64,000 bases of DNA from Pseudomonas viridiflava (GTDB lineage Bacteria > Pseudomonadota > Gammaproteobacteria > Pseudomonadales > Pseudomonadaceae): positions 62,001 to 126,000 of the forward strand of contig NZ_UTKY01000038.1 in assembly GCF_900583165.1 (NCBI RefSeq), read 5' to 3'. Positions 1-7,548 of this stretch are shown here, piece by piece. Within the stretch, counting starts at the first letter, position 1, and the number at the start of each line of letters is the position of its first letter. The position numbers and the translations under genes are program-made. The notes under the pieces are model-generated. The model did not search any database. It was given only the letters and a program-made list of their open reading frames with translations, and was not told where the DNA came from.

Positions 1-148
1 AACGCCCGGCGAAGTGCTTCACGTTGGTGTTGTGCCCTAGACGTGGGCTGTCGAGCAACCACAGGGCGACCTTCAACGAGAAGCGCTTGGGTGCGGTAAC
101 AGTTTGGGAGGTGTCGGTAACAGAAGGTGATACTGAGCGAAACTTCAT
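1..148 (-). CDS. N-terminal part of a probable Sel1-repeat (TPR-like) family protein, cut by the window edge
   Basis: An open minus-strand frame runs from an ATG at 148 to the window edge (49 codons). After about 20 variable residues it reads KRFSLKVALWLLDSPRLGHN and then continues NVKHFAGR. From memory this resembles the start of a short Sel1-repeat protein conserved in Pseudomonas, where a similar amphipathic segment precedes an arginine-rich stretch and the repeats. No good Shine-Dalgarno precedes the ATG, so the start could be internal. The repeats themselves lie outside the window, so the family call rests on the N-terminus only. Confidence 0.45.
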   Translation of the reverse strand, partial: MKFRSVSPSVTDTSQTVTAPKRFSLKVALWLLDSPRLGHNTNVKHFAGR

Positions 149-605
149 AAAGCACTGTGGGACAGATCGGAAGGCGCGCCACTCTACTCTTTTTTTCGTA
201 CAGGTAAAGCTGAAAAAACGCTGCACGCCCGTTCTAGAGCAAGCGCTCGGGACAATCCACAGAAGCTGTGGATAACTCAGTGGACAACCGTCCTTTAACT
301 CGCGCAAAGGCCCATGGAACGGGGCCCGCAGTCAAACTGACGATTTTTTCACCAATTAAAAAAAGCCAGATTTTTCATTGACTTAAATTTCCATTGCAGG
401 CTAAAGGCGGCCTCGCACTGCCATCGACCGCATGGTTACACGCGCCGCAACTAATGTGCACAAGTACCCATCCAGCGGTTATATCGCCAGCGTTTTTTGA
501 AACGACTCGTCGCGCAAATGTTACCGCTGGTCCAAACCAAGGACTTTTCAAATCTCGAAACGCTCGCCACACTTCTCGACCTACAGCTCAACCGTGGGAG
601 AGTCG
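149..605. other. intergenic region with a DnaA-box dyad, no convincing gene
   Basis: The 457 bases between the partial minus-strand gene and the small membrane protein hold no ORF with a convincing start or composition. The region has an A-rich tract at 340-370 and a possible sigma70 -35 (TTGACT) near 378. A perfect DnaA box sits at 267-275. It probably carries divergent promoters for the flanking genes. Confidence 0.5.
256..275. promoter_or_regulatory. dyad of DnaA-box cores
   Basis: TCCACAG and CTGTGGA form a perfect 7-3-7 inverted repeat at 256-272. The right arm extends into TGTGGATAA (267-275), the exact complement of the consensus DnaA box TTATCCACA. The left arm matches that consensus at 7 of 9 positions (253-261). 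This could be a DnaA-regulated promoter or a titration site. No other origin-like features were seen. Confidence 0.4.
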
Positions 606-911
606 ATGAAAGGAATACTGCTGTTTGCCACGTTGCTACTGGCTATCTGTGCCATTTCCCTGGGGATCAATGCGGCGTTACCTTCCCCGGACGGCGCCCT
701 GTTTGCCATTGCTATCTTGCTGTCAGCCGCTTTTACCGCCGTGAGCCTCTGTATCGAACTGGGCGAAGGCCGAATCAATGACATGGGCGATGTGATGAAA
801 GCCGTCGAGACTGGCCAGTCCTTGCGACTGACCCTCGCGGCTTACGGGCTGGGTTGCTCGTTGGCGGCCGCCACCACGGTGCTGGTGTATCACGGCTTGC
901 TGGGCTACTGA
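606..911 (+). CDS. small two-helix inner-membrane protein of unknown function
   Basis: This 101-residue protein starts at an ATG preceded by GGGAG at 596-600. The in-frame GTG at 594 sits inside that ribosome-binding site and is not used here. Residues 1-25 form one hydrophobic helix. Residues 33-50 form a second, and the C-terminal 25 residues form a third, possibly shorter one. Between them is a charged loop (ELGEGRINDMGD). I do not recognise a named family. The composition suggests a small integral inner-membrane protein conserved in Pseudomonas. It stands alone, followed by a 445-base non-coding stretch. Confidence 0.7.
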   Translation: MKGILLFATLLLAICAISLGINAALPSPDGALFAIAILLSAAFTAVSLCIELGEGRINDMGDVMKAVETGQSLRLTLAAYGLGCSLAAATTVLVYHGLLGY

Positions 912-1356
912 TTGAAGTTTTTTTGCTAACACACTTCCCTTACCTGTTTCAATCCGTTACTATCCGCGGCGTTAGTACCAAGCTGAAAGTCAATTCTGGT
1001 CGAACAACTCCCCCGAACAACGCGGGACCGACCACCTCGATGGTTTCCAGGTATTCCTTGCGACGACACTGCCTTTGAACAAGCAAAGGGTGTCGCGAAG
1101 TTTCAATACTCTGACCGAACCAACCTGCAAATTGATCAGGATCTTCACCCTGGGCCCAGAACCTTTGCCCCTGTTGTGTTGCCTGCCCTCCTAAGTACCT
1201 ACCTGCCAGCCCAAGCGCGCCTAACTTAATTAGCGCTTCAAACTGGCTGCTTTGTTCCAGTCGGTTTCTTCGTTCGATCAATCGTGGTCAACGTCGCTGG
1301 AACGTTTTAATACGGCACGGCTCTTATCTGTGTCATTTGTAGGAACACCAATAATT
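912..1356 (+). other. long intergenic or leader region with a strong hairpin
   Basis: The 445 bases hold no credible protein gene. At 1064-1095, CGACAC-(TG)-CCTTTG pairs with CAAAGG-GTGTCG around an AACAAG loop, giving 12 base pairs with one 2-base bulge. A second weaker dyad, GCGCCTAA/TTAGCGC, lies at 1217-1235. The region could be a long structured 5' leader of the next gene or an independent small RNA. Confidence 0.4.
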
Positions 1357-1581
1357 ATGAACGCTCAAATCCATACTCAGGATGCCATTCGCACCCTCAC
1401 CAATGCTTTTGCCCCAATGAACTGCCTGATTATGGCCGCTCGCAAAGGCTGCTTCAGCTTCACCCTGGTCAACGAACACGGCATCGCTCGTCACAGCGAA
1501 CGCCTGTACCCCGATCAATACTCCAGCGCAGAACCGCTGCAGGCCGTGATCGAGCGTACTCGTCAGGCACTCACTGCCTGA
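1357..1581 (+). CDS. conserved 74-residue protein of unknown function
   Basis: The protein starts at the ATG at 1357, giving 74 residues. The in-frame upstream codons (from 1252) look like translated leader. It is soluble, with an N-terminal helical segment (DAIRTLTNAFAPM), a central beta-like stretch (CLIMAARKGCFSFTLV) and a C-terminal helix (AVIERTRQALTA). Size and layout recall the small Pseudomonas DUF families (DUF1652/DUF3509 types), but I cannot assign one. A rho-independent terminator follows 24 bases after the stop, so it forms a single-gene unit with an unusually long leader. Confidence 0.7.
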   Translation: MNAQIHTQDAIRTLTNAFAPMNCLIMAARKGCFSFTLVNEHGIARHSERLYPDQYSSAEPLQAVIERTRQALTA

Positions 1582-1604
1582 TCGACCAGAGTCGCTGAAA
1601 CCTC

Positions 1605-1636
1605 AAAAACCCTGTTTAAAACACAGGGTTTTTTAT
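1605..1636 (+). terminator. rho-independent terminator of the 74-residue protein gene
   Basis: AAAACCCTGT pairs with ACAGGGTTTT around a short AT-rich loop, followed by a T-run. It lies directly downstream of the stop at 1581. Confidence 0.85.
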
Positions 1637-1863
1637 TGCCCTCACTATTTGCCTTGGCTTTTTCTATTCATTCGAAATAGATATAAACGCTATAACTAAA
1701 TGATAAAGATGTTTTAAAAACAGTCCTTTACATCGCAAATATGACACTACACTTCAACTCAAGCGGCATGATCCGCTTCCGGCGAGCCTGAGAAACCGAT
1801 CCACTGCTGCCAAGCCCCTCACTCAGGCCTCGCCGACCATTTCTGTCACGGACTGAGGCTCGT

Positions 1864-2346
1864 ATGGGTATCGCCGCCAGCGAATTGTGCCGTTATGTGA
1901 TCAAGCCCACGCTGTCGTACCTGGGCTGCCATGATCCGGTGGCCGAGTCTTTGCTACTGGGCATAGCTGCCAGCCAGTCGGAACTGGGCTCCGCCCTGCA
2001 CGACCGCCGCGGCCATGGCTTGTACAGCATCACCGAGCCACGTCATCGGGCCTTGTGGGATGACTATCTGGCGCTCGACCCCGAACGGGCGAGCCTGGTA
2101 CGCGGGCTGGCCAGCCAACATGCGTTCCTCAGCGCGCCCCAACTCGAACTTACGGTAAATCTGCGCTACGCCACGGCAATCGCCTGGCTTTTGGTGGAAC
2201 AACACAACCCCGCATTACCTGCACCCGGTGATGTTTTGGCCATGGCACGTATCTGGAAAGAAATATTTCACCCACACGGCCGCATCAAGGATTTCGCCCA
2301 AACCTGGCAAACCTGTGTTTCACCCATGAATCACGTGGTTTGCTGA
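1864..2346 (+). CDS. phage lysozyme-like or structural-lysin-like protein of 160 residues
   Basis: The ATG at 1864 opens a 160-residue soluble protein. Residues 5-45 (ELCRYVIKPTLSYLGCHDPV, then ESLLLGIAASQSELG) and the following GLYSITEPRHRALWDDYL resemble, from memory, small phage-encoded transglycosylase-like proteins with the pattern TAA-x-ES-x-x-G followed by a 'GIYQ-EP-TH--IW' motif. Here the position of the expected glutamate appears to be Gln-Ser, so catalytic activity is doubtful. The gene has no phage neighbours and stands between a terminator and fadL. It could be a domesticated phage gene. The function is not established. Confidence 0.5.
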   Translation: MGIAASELCRYVIKPTLSYLGCHDPVAESLLLGIAASQSELGSALHDRRGHGLYSITEPRHRALWDDYLALDPERASLVRGLASQHAFLSAPQLELTVNLRYATAIAWLLVEQHNPALPAPGDVLAMARIWKEIFHPHGRIKDFAQTWQTCVSPMNHVVC

Positions 2347-2492
2347 CCGGGCAATTTGCAAGGTTCGCCAAAAAACCGCAATTTTGGTCGGATTGTCCTA
2401 CAAAACCGCTCTATCTCCTGCATTACAGCCTATAGCGCGATCTTAAAATTATTGATACTTTCCGCAGCGGTGATCACCACGGAGTTCTAATA

Positions 2493-3752
2493 ATGAAAAA
2501 AGTAATGCTCAAGACCACACTTAGCCTCGCCGTTGCCATGGCATCCTCCCAACTGTTTGCAAGCGGTTTTGCACTGAACGAACAGAGCGTCAGCGGGATG
2601 GGTACGGGTTTCGCAGGTCGCTCCTCTTCTGCCGATGATGCAAGCACTGTCTACGGTAACCCTGCCGGTATGTCCCGCCTGAATGGCCAGCAAATCACAG
2701 GTGGTGTAGCCGCTATTGATGCGTCTACCGATATCAAGGCCAGCGGCACCGCAACGGGTTCCAACAAGGGCGACATGGTGCCTTTCACCGCCGTCCCCTT
2801 CGGTTTTTACACCAACAAACTTAACGATCAGTGGGCCATCGGCTTTGGTGTCTATGCACCATTTGGCCTGGTGACCGACTATGAAAGCGGCTATCAAGGC
2901 CGCAGCTTCGGCAGCAAGAGCGAAGTGAAGGTCATTACCTTCCAGCCGACTGTCAGCTACGCGTTCAACGACCGCGTGTCCATTGGTTTTGGCCCGACGA
3001 TCAACCGGATTTCCGGTGTACTGGAATCGGACCGCACGACCTTTCCGGGGCAGCCTGAAACCAACATCAAGATCAAGGGTGATGACACCGCACTGGGCTT
3101 CAACGTCGGCCTCTTGGTGCAAGCCACCGACACCACCCGTGTTGGCCTGACCTATCACTCCAAGGTCAAGTACAAGCTTGAAGGCCACACCGAGGTATCC
3201 GGGCCAGCGACAACGCAGGCTATCTTGAGCAACAACAAATACGATGCGTCCTTGAAAATCGACACGCCTGAGTCCTGGGATGCGTCGGTCACTCAAGACC
3301 TGACTGAAAACTGGAAACTGTACGGTGGCGCGACGTGGACACGCTGGAGCCGCCTGAAAGAAATCACAGTCAACAACAAAGGTGTCGACGCCTCGTCAGG
3401 TCTGGGCGGCGCGCTGATCGAAACCATCAGCGAACCGCAGAACTGGCATGACACCTGGGCCTACGCCGTAGGTACTTCGTATCAGTTGACCAAGCAGGTG
3501 GTACTGCGTACCGGCCTGACCTTCGATCAGTCGCCAACCAATAACACAGACCGTTCGCCGCGGATTCCGACGGGTGACCGTACAATCTTCAGCTTGGGCC
3601 TGGGCTACAAAGTCATGGATAACATGACGGTCGACGTCGCCTACTCCTACCTGAAAGAAGAAAAGGTCAATATCGATCGTAGCCCGGCTTACAGCGCCAA
3701 ATACGAAAACAGCGCCAACGGCTTTGGCCTCGGCATGACCTACACCTTCTAA
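2493..3752 (+). CDS. fadL: outer-membrane long-chain fatty acid transporter, FadL/OmpP1/TodX family
   Basis: This 419-residue protein starts at an ATG preceded by GGAG. A signal peptide (about residues 1-23, ending near QLFA) is followed by SGFALNEQSVSGMGTGFAG, the FadL family N-terminal plug segment, and by VYGNPAGMSRL, also typical. The rest alternates hydrophobic and polar residues as in a 14-strand barrel and ends in a terminal aromatic (TYTF). FadL proteins bind hydrophobic substrates at the surface and let them leave the barrel laterally into the outer membrane. The gene is monocistronic, with a terminator right after it. I saw no PsrA-like operator upstream. Confidence 0.92.
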   Translation: MKKVMLKTTLSLAVAMASSQLFASGFALNEQSVSGMGTGFAGRSSSADDASTVYGNPAGMSRLNGQQITGGVAAIDASTDIKASGTATGSNKGDMVPFTAVPFGFYTNKLNDQWAIGFGVYAPFGLVTDYESGYQGRSFGSKSEVKVITFQPTVSYAFNDRVSIGFGPTINRISGVLESDRTTFPGQPETNIKIKGDDTALGFNVGLLVQATDTTRVGLTYHSKVKYKLEGHTEVSGPATTQAILSNNKYDASLKIDTPESWDASVTQDLTENWKLYGGATWTRWSRLKEITVNNKGVDASSGLGGALIETISEPQNWHDTWAYAVGTSYQLTKQVVLRTGLTFDQSPTNNTDRSPRIPTGDRTIFSLGLGYKVMDNMTVDVAYSYLKEEKVNIDRSPAYSAKYENSANGFGLGMTYTF

Positions 3753-3768
3753 TTCAGACCGGTGTAAA

Positions 3769-3806
3769 AAAGCCCCGCTCTCCTGCACAGGAGGCGGGGC
3801 TTTTTA
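3769..3806. terminator. bidirectional rho-independent terminator between fadL and the peroxidase gene
   Basis: AGCCCCGC and GCGGGGCT arms flank an inner CTCCTG/CAGGAG stem, with A-rich sequence on one side and T-rich on the other. It sits between the convergent fadL and glutathione peroxidase genes and can serve both. Confidence 0.85.
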
Positions 3807-3832
3807 GTGCCTGTCATTTTAGTACCTGGCAC

Positions 3833-4381
3833 TCAGGGTTTTGAGGCCAACGCCTTTTCCACCGCTTCAATCAGATCCGGACTGTCTGGCTTGGTAAGGC
3901 TGGAAAAACTGGCAACCACCTTGCCCTGGCGGTCCACCACGTACTTGTAGAAATTCCACTTTGGCGCATTGGACTGCTCTGCCAGCACCTTGAACAAATG
4001 CACCGCGTCCGGGCCCTTCACCTTTTGCGGCTCGGTCATGGTGAAAGTCACGCCGTAATTCACATAGCAGACCTTGGCGGTCTCCTCGCCGGTCTTGGCT
4101 TCCTGCTTGAAGTCATCGGACGGTACACCGATCACTTCCAGCCCTTCCCCCTTATAACGTTGATACAACGCTTCTAGACCTTTGAATTGCGGCGCGAAGC
4201 CACAGAAACTCGCGGTATTGACGATCACCAACGGCTTGCCGGCAAAGCGCTGGCACAGGTCGATGGATTCCTTGGCCCGCAGCTTGGGCAATTGGCCCTC
4301 CAGCAACGGCGGGCAATCAGCGGCCATGGCGGCACTGCCGATGGCCATCAGCACGGGTAGAGCGAGCCAGCGCATGTGCAT
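3833..4381 (-). CDS. periplasmic glutathione peroxidase-like protein
   Basis: This 182-residue protein has a signal peptide (residues 1-20, ending AMA). The thioredoxin-fold glutathione-peroxidase signature is NTASFCGF, with peroxidatic Cys60 in place of selenocysteine. [15 protein letters not shown] carries the catalytic Trp and Asn. The family motif usually written FPCNQF reads VPSDDF here, so the usual catalytic Gln is Asp, and the resolving Cys of that motif is Ser. It may therefore use a different resolving partner. Start: AAGGA lies 8 bases upstream of the first of two close ATGs. The gene lies 34 bases after a 39-residue ORF that is coupled to an MFS gene and may be co-transcribed with it. 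Probable role: detoxifying peroxides in the periplasm. Confidence 0.85.
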   Translation of the reverse strand: MHMRWLALPVLMAIGSAAMAADCPPLLEGQLPKLRAKESIDLCQRFAGKPLVIVNTASFCGFAPQFKGLEALYQRYKGEGLEVIGVPSDDFKQEAKTGEETAKVCYVNYGVTFTMTEPQKVKGPDAVHLFKVLAEQSNAPKWNFYKYVVDRQGKVVASFSSLTKPDSPDLIEAVEKALASKP

Positions 4382-4415
4382 GGGGTGTGTCCTTCTGATG
4401 AGTCAGGCTACGAAC

Positions 4416-4535
4416 TTAACAGATCGACATGCCCAGTTGCATCAACGCCAGCCCACCGTGTTGCCAGCCCCACCAGGCCAGCACGAGCAGGACCAACCCC
4501 ACAGTGATGATTAAACTTCGTGCCGCTAGGCTCAT
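4416..4535 (-). CDS. 39-residue single-helix membrane protein coupled to the MFS gene
   Basis: The ATG (4535-4533) overlaps the TGA of the upstream MFS gene as ATGA, a classic translational-coupling arrangement. The frame encodes 39 residues: MSLAARSL, then a hydrophobic helix with an internal AWWGWQHGG turn, then LALMQLGMSIC and TAA. It has a basic N-terminus and about 18 hydrophobic residues, as expected for a small inner-membrane protein. I know no family name. By analogy with AcrZ-type small proteins it could bind or modulate the MFS transporter. The coupling and composition are seen directly. The role is inference. Confidence 0.65.
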   Translation of the reverse strand: MSLAARSLIITVGLVLLVLAWWGWQHGGLALMQLGMSIC

Positions 4536-5740
4536 GCCGCCTCCATCTGCGCCTGTAGACGCGCTACCGGCCGCTCACGGACTGGCCAGTTCAGGGCTGC
4601 CGCAAGCAAGCTCAACAGGATCGCCCCCTGCCAGATCAAATCGTAGTTGCCGGTGCGGTCATAGACCACCCCACCCAGCCAGCCGCCGAGGAACGAGCCG
4701 ATTTGATGGAATAGAAATACTATCCCACCCAGCATTGAGAGATTTCGCACACCAAAAAGCGTAGCGACCGTGCCGTTGGTCAACGGCACGGTGGACAACC
4801 ACAACAAGCCCATCGCCATGCCGAACAAGTACGCGCTGATCTGCGTCACCGGCGCCCACAGGAATAGCACAATCACCAACGCCCGCAGCAGATACAAACC
4901 CGTAAGCAAGCGCGGCTTGGACATACGCCCACCGAGCCAACCTGCGGTGTAGGTGCCGATGATATTAAACAGCCCAATCAACGCCAGCACCGTGGTGCCG
5001 GTGGTGGCAGGCAAGTGCTGGTCCACCAGATAGGCCGGCAGATGCACACCGATAAACACCACCTGGAAACCACAGACAAAAAAGCCAAAGGCCAGGAGCC
5101 AGAAACCGGAGTGACTGCAGGCTTCTCGCAAGGCTTCACGCAGGGTTTGCTGGCCAGCCATCACCGGCAGCGGCCGGTCCTTGAGCATGCTGACCAGTGG
5201 TAGGATAAACGCCACCATCAAGCCCAGTGCAAGCAACGCCGCCGACCAACCCAGCCAACTGATCAAGCCCAAAGTGCCCGGCACCATGGCGAACTGGCCA
5301 AACGAGCCGGCCGCACTGGCGACGCCCATGGCCATGCTGCGTTTTTCCGGCGCCACGGCCCGGCCAACAACGCCAAGAATCACAGAGAACGACGTCCCGG
5401 ACAGGCCGATACCAATCAGCAAACCTGCGCTCAAGGATAATGACCACGCCGAGTCGGACAACCCCATCAACACCAGGCCCACGGCGTACAGTACGCCGCC
5501 AACAAATACCACTTTGGTCGCGCCGAAACGGTCGGCCAGCGCCCCGGCAAACGGTTGAGCCAGGCCCCACACCAGGTTTTGCAAAGCGATGGCCAGTGCG
5601 AAGGTGCCGCGCCCCCAGCCGAACTCGCTGCTCATCGGCGCCAGGAACAGCCCGAAACCGTGCCGCACACCCAACGACAACGCCAGGATCAGCGCACTCC
5701 CCAACAGAATCCAGCCACTGGTGCGCCACATCGAGGTCAT
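4532..5740 (-). CDS. MFS transporter (12 TM), probable efflux permease under MarR control
   Basis: This 402-residue protein has twelve hydrophobic segments and major-facilitator signatures (GFGLFLAPMSSEFGW at the first helix, ADRFGATKV in the loop after the second and third helices). It resembles the Pseudomonas MFS group related to oxalate/formate-antiporter-like and CynX-like carriers. The substrate is unknown. GGAG lies 9 bases before the ATG. A marR gene lies 54 bases upstream on the same strand, and the gap contains a perfect 16-bp palindrome. The stop overlaps the start of a 39-residue membrane protein. The layout suggests MarR-repressed export of a toxic or signalling compound. Confidence 0.85.
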   Translation of the reverse strand: MTSMWRTSGWILLGSALILALSLGVRHGFGLFLAPMSSEFGWGRGTFALAIALQNLVWGLAQPFAGALADRFGATKVVFVGGVLYAVGLVLMGLSDSAWSLSLSAGLLIGIGLSGTSFSVILGVVGRAVAPEKRSMAMGVASAAGSFGQFAMVPGTLGLISWLGWSAALLALGLMVAFILPLVSMLKDRPLPVMAGQQTLREALREACSHSGFWLLAFGFFVCGFQVVFIGVHLPAYLVDQHLPATTGTTVLALIGLFNIIGTYTAGWLGGRMSKPRLLTGLYLLRALVIVLFLWAPVTQISAYLFGMAMGLLWLSTVPLTNGTVATLFGVRNLSMLGGIVFLFHQIGSFLGGWLGGVVYDRTGNYDLIWQGAILLSLLAAALNWPVRERPVARLQAQMEAA

Positions 5741-5756
5741 TTCTTATTCTCCGCTC

Positions 5757-5772
5757 GCGGGTATATACCCGC
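5757..5772. promoter_or_regulatory. probable MarR operator, perfect palindrome in front of the MFS gene
   Basis: GCGGGTATATACCCGC is a perfect 16-bp palindrome in the 54-bp gap between marR and the MFS gene. Eleven of its bases (TATATACCCGC) recur exactly just upstream of marR at 6208-6218. The central TATATA could also serve as a -10, so a bound repressor would block RNA polymerase. Confidence 0.65.
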
Positions 5773-5794
5773 TTGTATTCGAACAAGCCCGCGT

Positions 5795-6199
5795 TTAAGC
5801 GAGTTCGTCCAGCAAGGCCAACAAGGTTTCGCGTTTATCCGCGCCGAGTTGATCGATCAATTTCTGCTGTGCGGCTTCCCACGCCGGTAATGCGGCGGCC
5901 AGTCGTTCTTCACCGGCTTGCGTCAACAGCACCAGGCGGTTGCGCAGGTCGCCGCCTTCCACTAACTGCACCAGGCCTTCGCCCTCCAACACTCGCAGGT
6001 TGCGGCCAAGGGTACTGCGATCCAGGCCCATGGCTTCGGCCAGGCTGGAAATGCTCGGCTGGTCCAGGCGCTGCAAGTTACACAGCAAAGAATACTGGGC
6101 AACGTTGATCCCGAAGCCGTCGAGAGCGCCGTCGTAGTGCCTGCTGACGCCACGAGCGGCGCGACGCAGGTTGGTACATAAACATTGGGAGGCAAGCAT
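5795..6199 (-). CDS. MarR-family transcriptional regulator
   Basis: This 134-residue protein has the MarR winged-helix layout: an N-terminal dimerisation helix (CTNLRRAARGVSRHYDGAL), a helix-turn-helix (SISSLAEAMGLDRSTLGRNL) and a wing (VQLVEGGDLRNRLVLLTQAG). The LDRSTLGRNLRVLE recognition region is of the common ligand-responsive type. No Shine-Dalgarno precedes the ATG, and a good promoter places transcription start at or next to the ATG, suggesting a leaderless message. It probably represses itself and the downstream MFS gene through the shared TATATACCCGC operators. Confidence 0.88.
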   Translation of the reverse strand: MLASQCLCTNLRRAARGVSRHYDGALDGFGINVAQYSLLCNLQRLDQPSISSLAEAMGLDRSTLGRNLRVLEGEGLVQLVEGGDLRNRLVLLTQAGEERLAAALPAWEAAQQKLIDQLGADKRETLLALLDELA

Positions 6200-6203
6200 G
6201 GAA

Positions 6204-6234
6204 CGTGTATATACCCGCGATTAAGAGAATGCAA
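6204..6234 (-). promoter_or_regulatory. marR promoter with embedded operator
   Basis: On the minus strand, TTGCAT (6234-6229) and TATACA (6211-6206) are separated by 17 bases. The -10 lies inside CGGGTATATACACG, an imperfect copy of the palindrome at 5757-5772. The A of the start codon lies 7 bases past the -10, which would give a leaderless mRNA. Confidence 0.55.
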
Positions 6235-6241
6235 GAAAGTG

Positions 6242-6970
6242 TTACAGAGCCAGACCGACCAGTACCGCAACTTCCAGCAGCTCCAGCAACGCGCCTGCGG
6301 TGTCGCCCGTGGTGCCGCCGAGACGCCTGACCATCAACTGGCGCAAGCCGACAAAACACAGCGCGGCGAGCAACACGGCCACCCCGCCGCTGAAACCACC
6401 GATAAGGACACACGCCAGGCCACTGAGGATCAGCACCTGTTGGCCGACGATTCGGGGTAAGTGATCCGACAACGCCTGGCCTAGTCCTCCTGCACGCACA
6501 TAGCGTGTCGTCAGAAACAGCGCCAGCATCGAAGCACGGCCAATTAACGGCGCCAAAATCAGCGCGGCGCCGTTATGTTGCTCAATCAACGCCACCAACG
6601 CGGTGAATTTGAGCAGCAGCACCAAGCCCAGGGTCACCACCGCAATCGGCCCACTGCGCGGGTCTTTCATGATGGTGAGGGTGCGCTCGCGATCGCCAAA
6701 ACCGCCGAGCCAGGCGTCGGCGCTATCCGCCAGACCGTCCAGGTGCAAGCCACCACTGAGCAGCACCCAGGCCGTCAGCAACAGCGCGGCATGCAGCAGC
6801 AAGGGGGCGCCTATCAATACCGCGTTCAGGCCCCACAACAGCACGCCGAACAACAATCCCACCAGCGGGTAGAACAGCAGCGAACGCCCCAGCTCTTGAG
6901 GCTGCGGCATGCCCGGCAAGCGAATCGGCAGGCTGCTGAGAAATTGCAGGGCGATCCAGAACGGCAGCAT
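6242..6970 (-). CDS. cobS: adenosylcobinamide-GDP ribazoletransferase (cobalamin synthase)
   Basis: This 242-residue polytopic membrane protein has the CobS signatures: LQFLSSLPIR near the N-terminus and GLADSADAWLGGFGDRER with the metal-binding acidic residues. It joins alpha-ribazole (or its 5'-phosphate) to adenosylcobinamide-GDP, the last assembly step of the nucleotide loop, at the inner membrane. It starts 2 bases after the cobC stop and is the last gene of the cob operon. Its end lies about 40 bases before the marR start, and the marR promoter abuts it. Confidence 0.94.
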   Translation of the reverse strand: MLPFWIALQFLSSLPIRLPGMPQPQELGRSLLFYPLVGLLFGVLLWGLNAVLIGAPLLLHAALLLTAWVLLSGGLHLDGLADSADAWLGGFGDRERTLTIMKDPRSGPIAVVTLGLVLLLKFTALVALIEQHNGAALILAPLIGRASMLALFLTTRYVRAGGLGQALSDHLPRIVGQQVLILSGLACVLIGGFSGGVAVLLAALCFVGLRQLMVRRLGGTTGDTAGALLELLEVAVLVGLAL

Positions 6971-6972
6971 TG

Positions 6973-7548
6973 TCAGACGCCTTCCTTCAACGTGCCATCA
7001 GCTTCGACCTGCACAGAGAACAAACCGCCATGACCCACTTCAACATTCAACAGTTGCTCACGGGGCAAACCCCGTGCACGCGCCAACAAAAGACGCATCA
7101 CGCCACCATGGCTGATCAACAACACGCGCTCGCCGGCATAGGCCTGATGCAGGCGGGCGACAGCACCAAGAACTCGGTCGGAAAAGTCGCTGACAGGCTC
7201 GCCTTCCGGCGGCGTAAAGCGGTAGGGATCAGCCCAGAACAGCCCCAACGCCTCGGCATCTGTTTCCATCAGCGCCGCGGCGCTTTGCCCTTCCCAGGCA
7301 CCGAAGTGCAGTTCTTGCAGGTCTTTTTCGAGGCTGACGGGCACGTTGAGTTGTGCGCCCAGTTCGTCGGCAAACCGCGCGCAACGTTGCAGCGGTGAAC
7401 TGACCAGGCGATCCCACGGCCCCTGCCCTATCACGGCGGCACGCATCTGCGCCCAGCCCTTGGCGGTGAGTGCGTCGTCCAGGCTGCCGCGCAGGCCGCC
7501 GCCCAGTTCGGTTTCGCCATGACGTAGCAAGTCCAGGTGCAAGGTCAT
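6973..7548 (-). CDS. cobC: alpha-ribazole-5'-phosphate phosphatase, histidine-phosphatase family
   Basis: This 191-residue protein opens with [15 protein letters not shown], the RHG phosphohistidine motif. The second catalytic histidine lies in [13 protein letters not shown]. CobC removes the phosphate from alpha-ribazole phosphate (or from adenosylcobalamin 5'-phosphate) in nucleotide-loop assembly. The chosen ATG (7548) overlaps the cobT stop as ATGA. The frame is open further upstream but there it overlaps cobT in a composition unlike a protein. Neighbours cobT and cobS act on the same intermediates. Confidence 0.9.
   Translation of the reverse strand: MTLHLDLLRHGETELGGGLRGSLDDALTAKGWAQMRAAVIGQGPWDRLVSSPLQRCARFADELGAQLNVPVSLEKDLQELHFGAWEGQSAAALMETDAEALGLFWADPYRFTPPEGEPVSDFSDRVLGAVARLHQAYAGERVLLISHGGVMRLLLARARGLPREQLLNVEVGHGGLFSVQVEADGTLKEGV

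Noticed and set aside
24..275. Plus-strand frame of 83 residues
   Set aside because: Overlaps the probable minus-strand Sel1 gene and the DnaA dyad; no ribosome-binding site or family resemblance.
949..1281. Minus-strand frame of 110 residues in the leader region
   Set aside because: Composition and start are poor; it overlaps the hairpin region and no family is recognisable.
2487..3296. Antisense frame of 269 residues over fadL
   Set aside because: Shadow of a strongly recognised gene; high GC third positions keep frames open.
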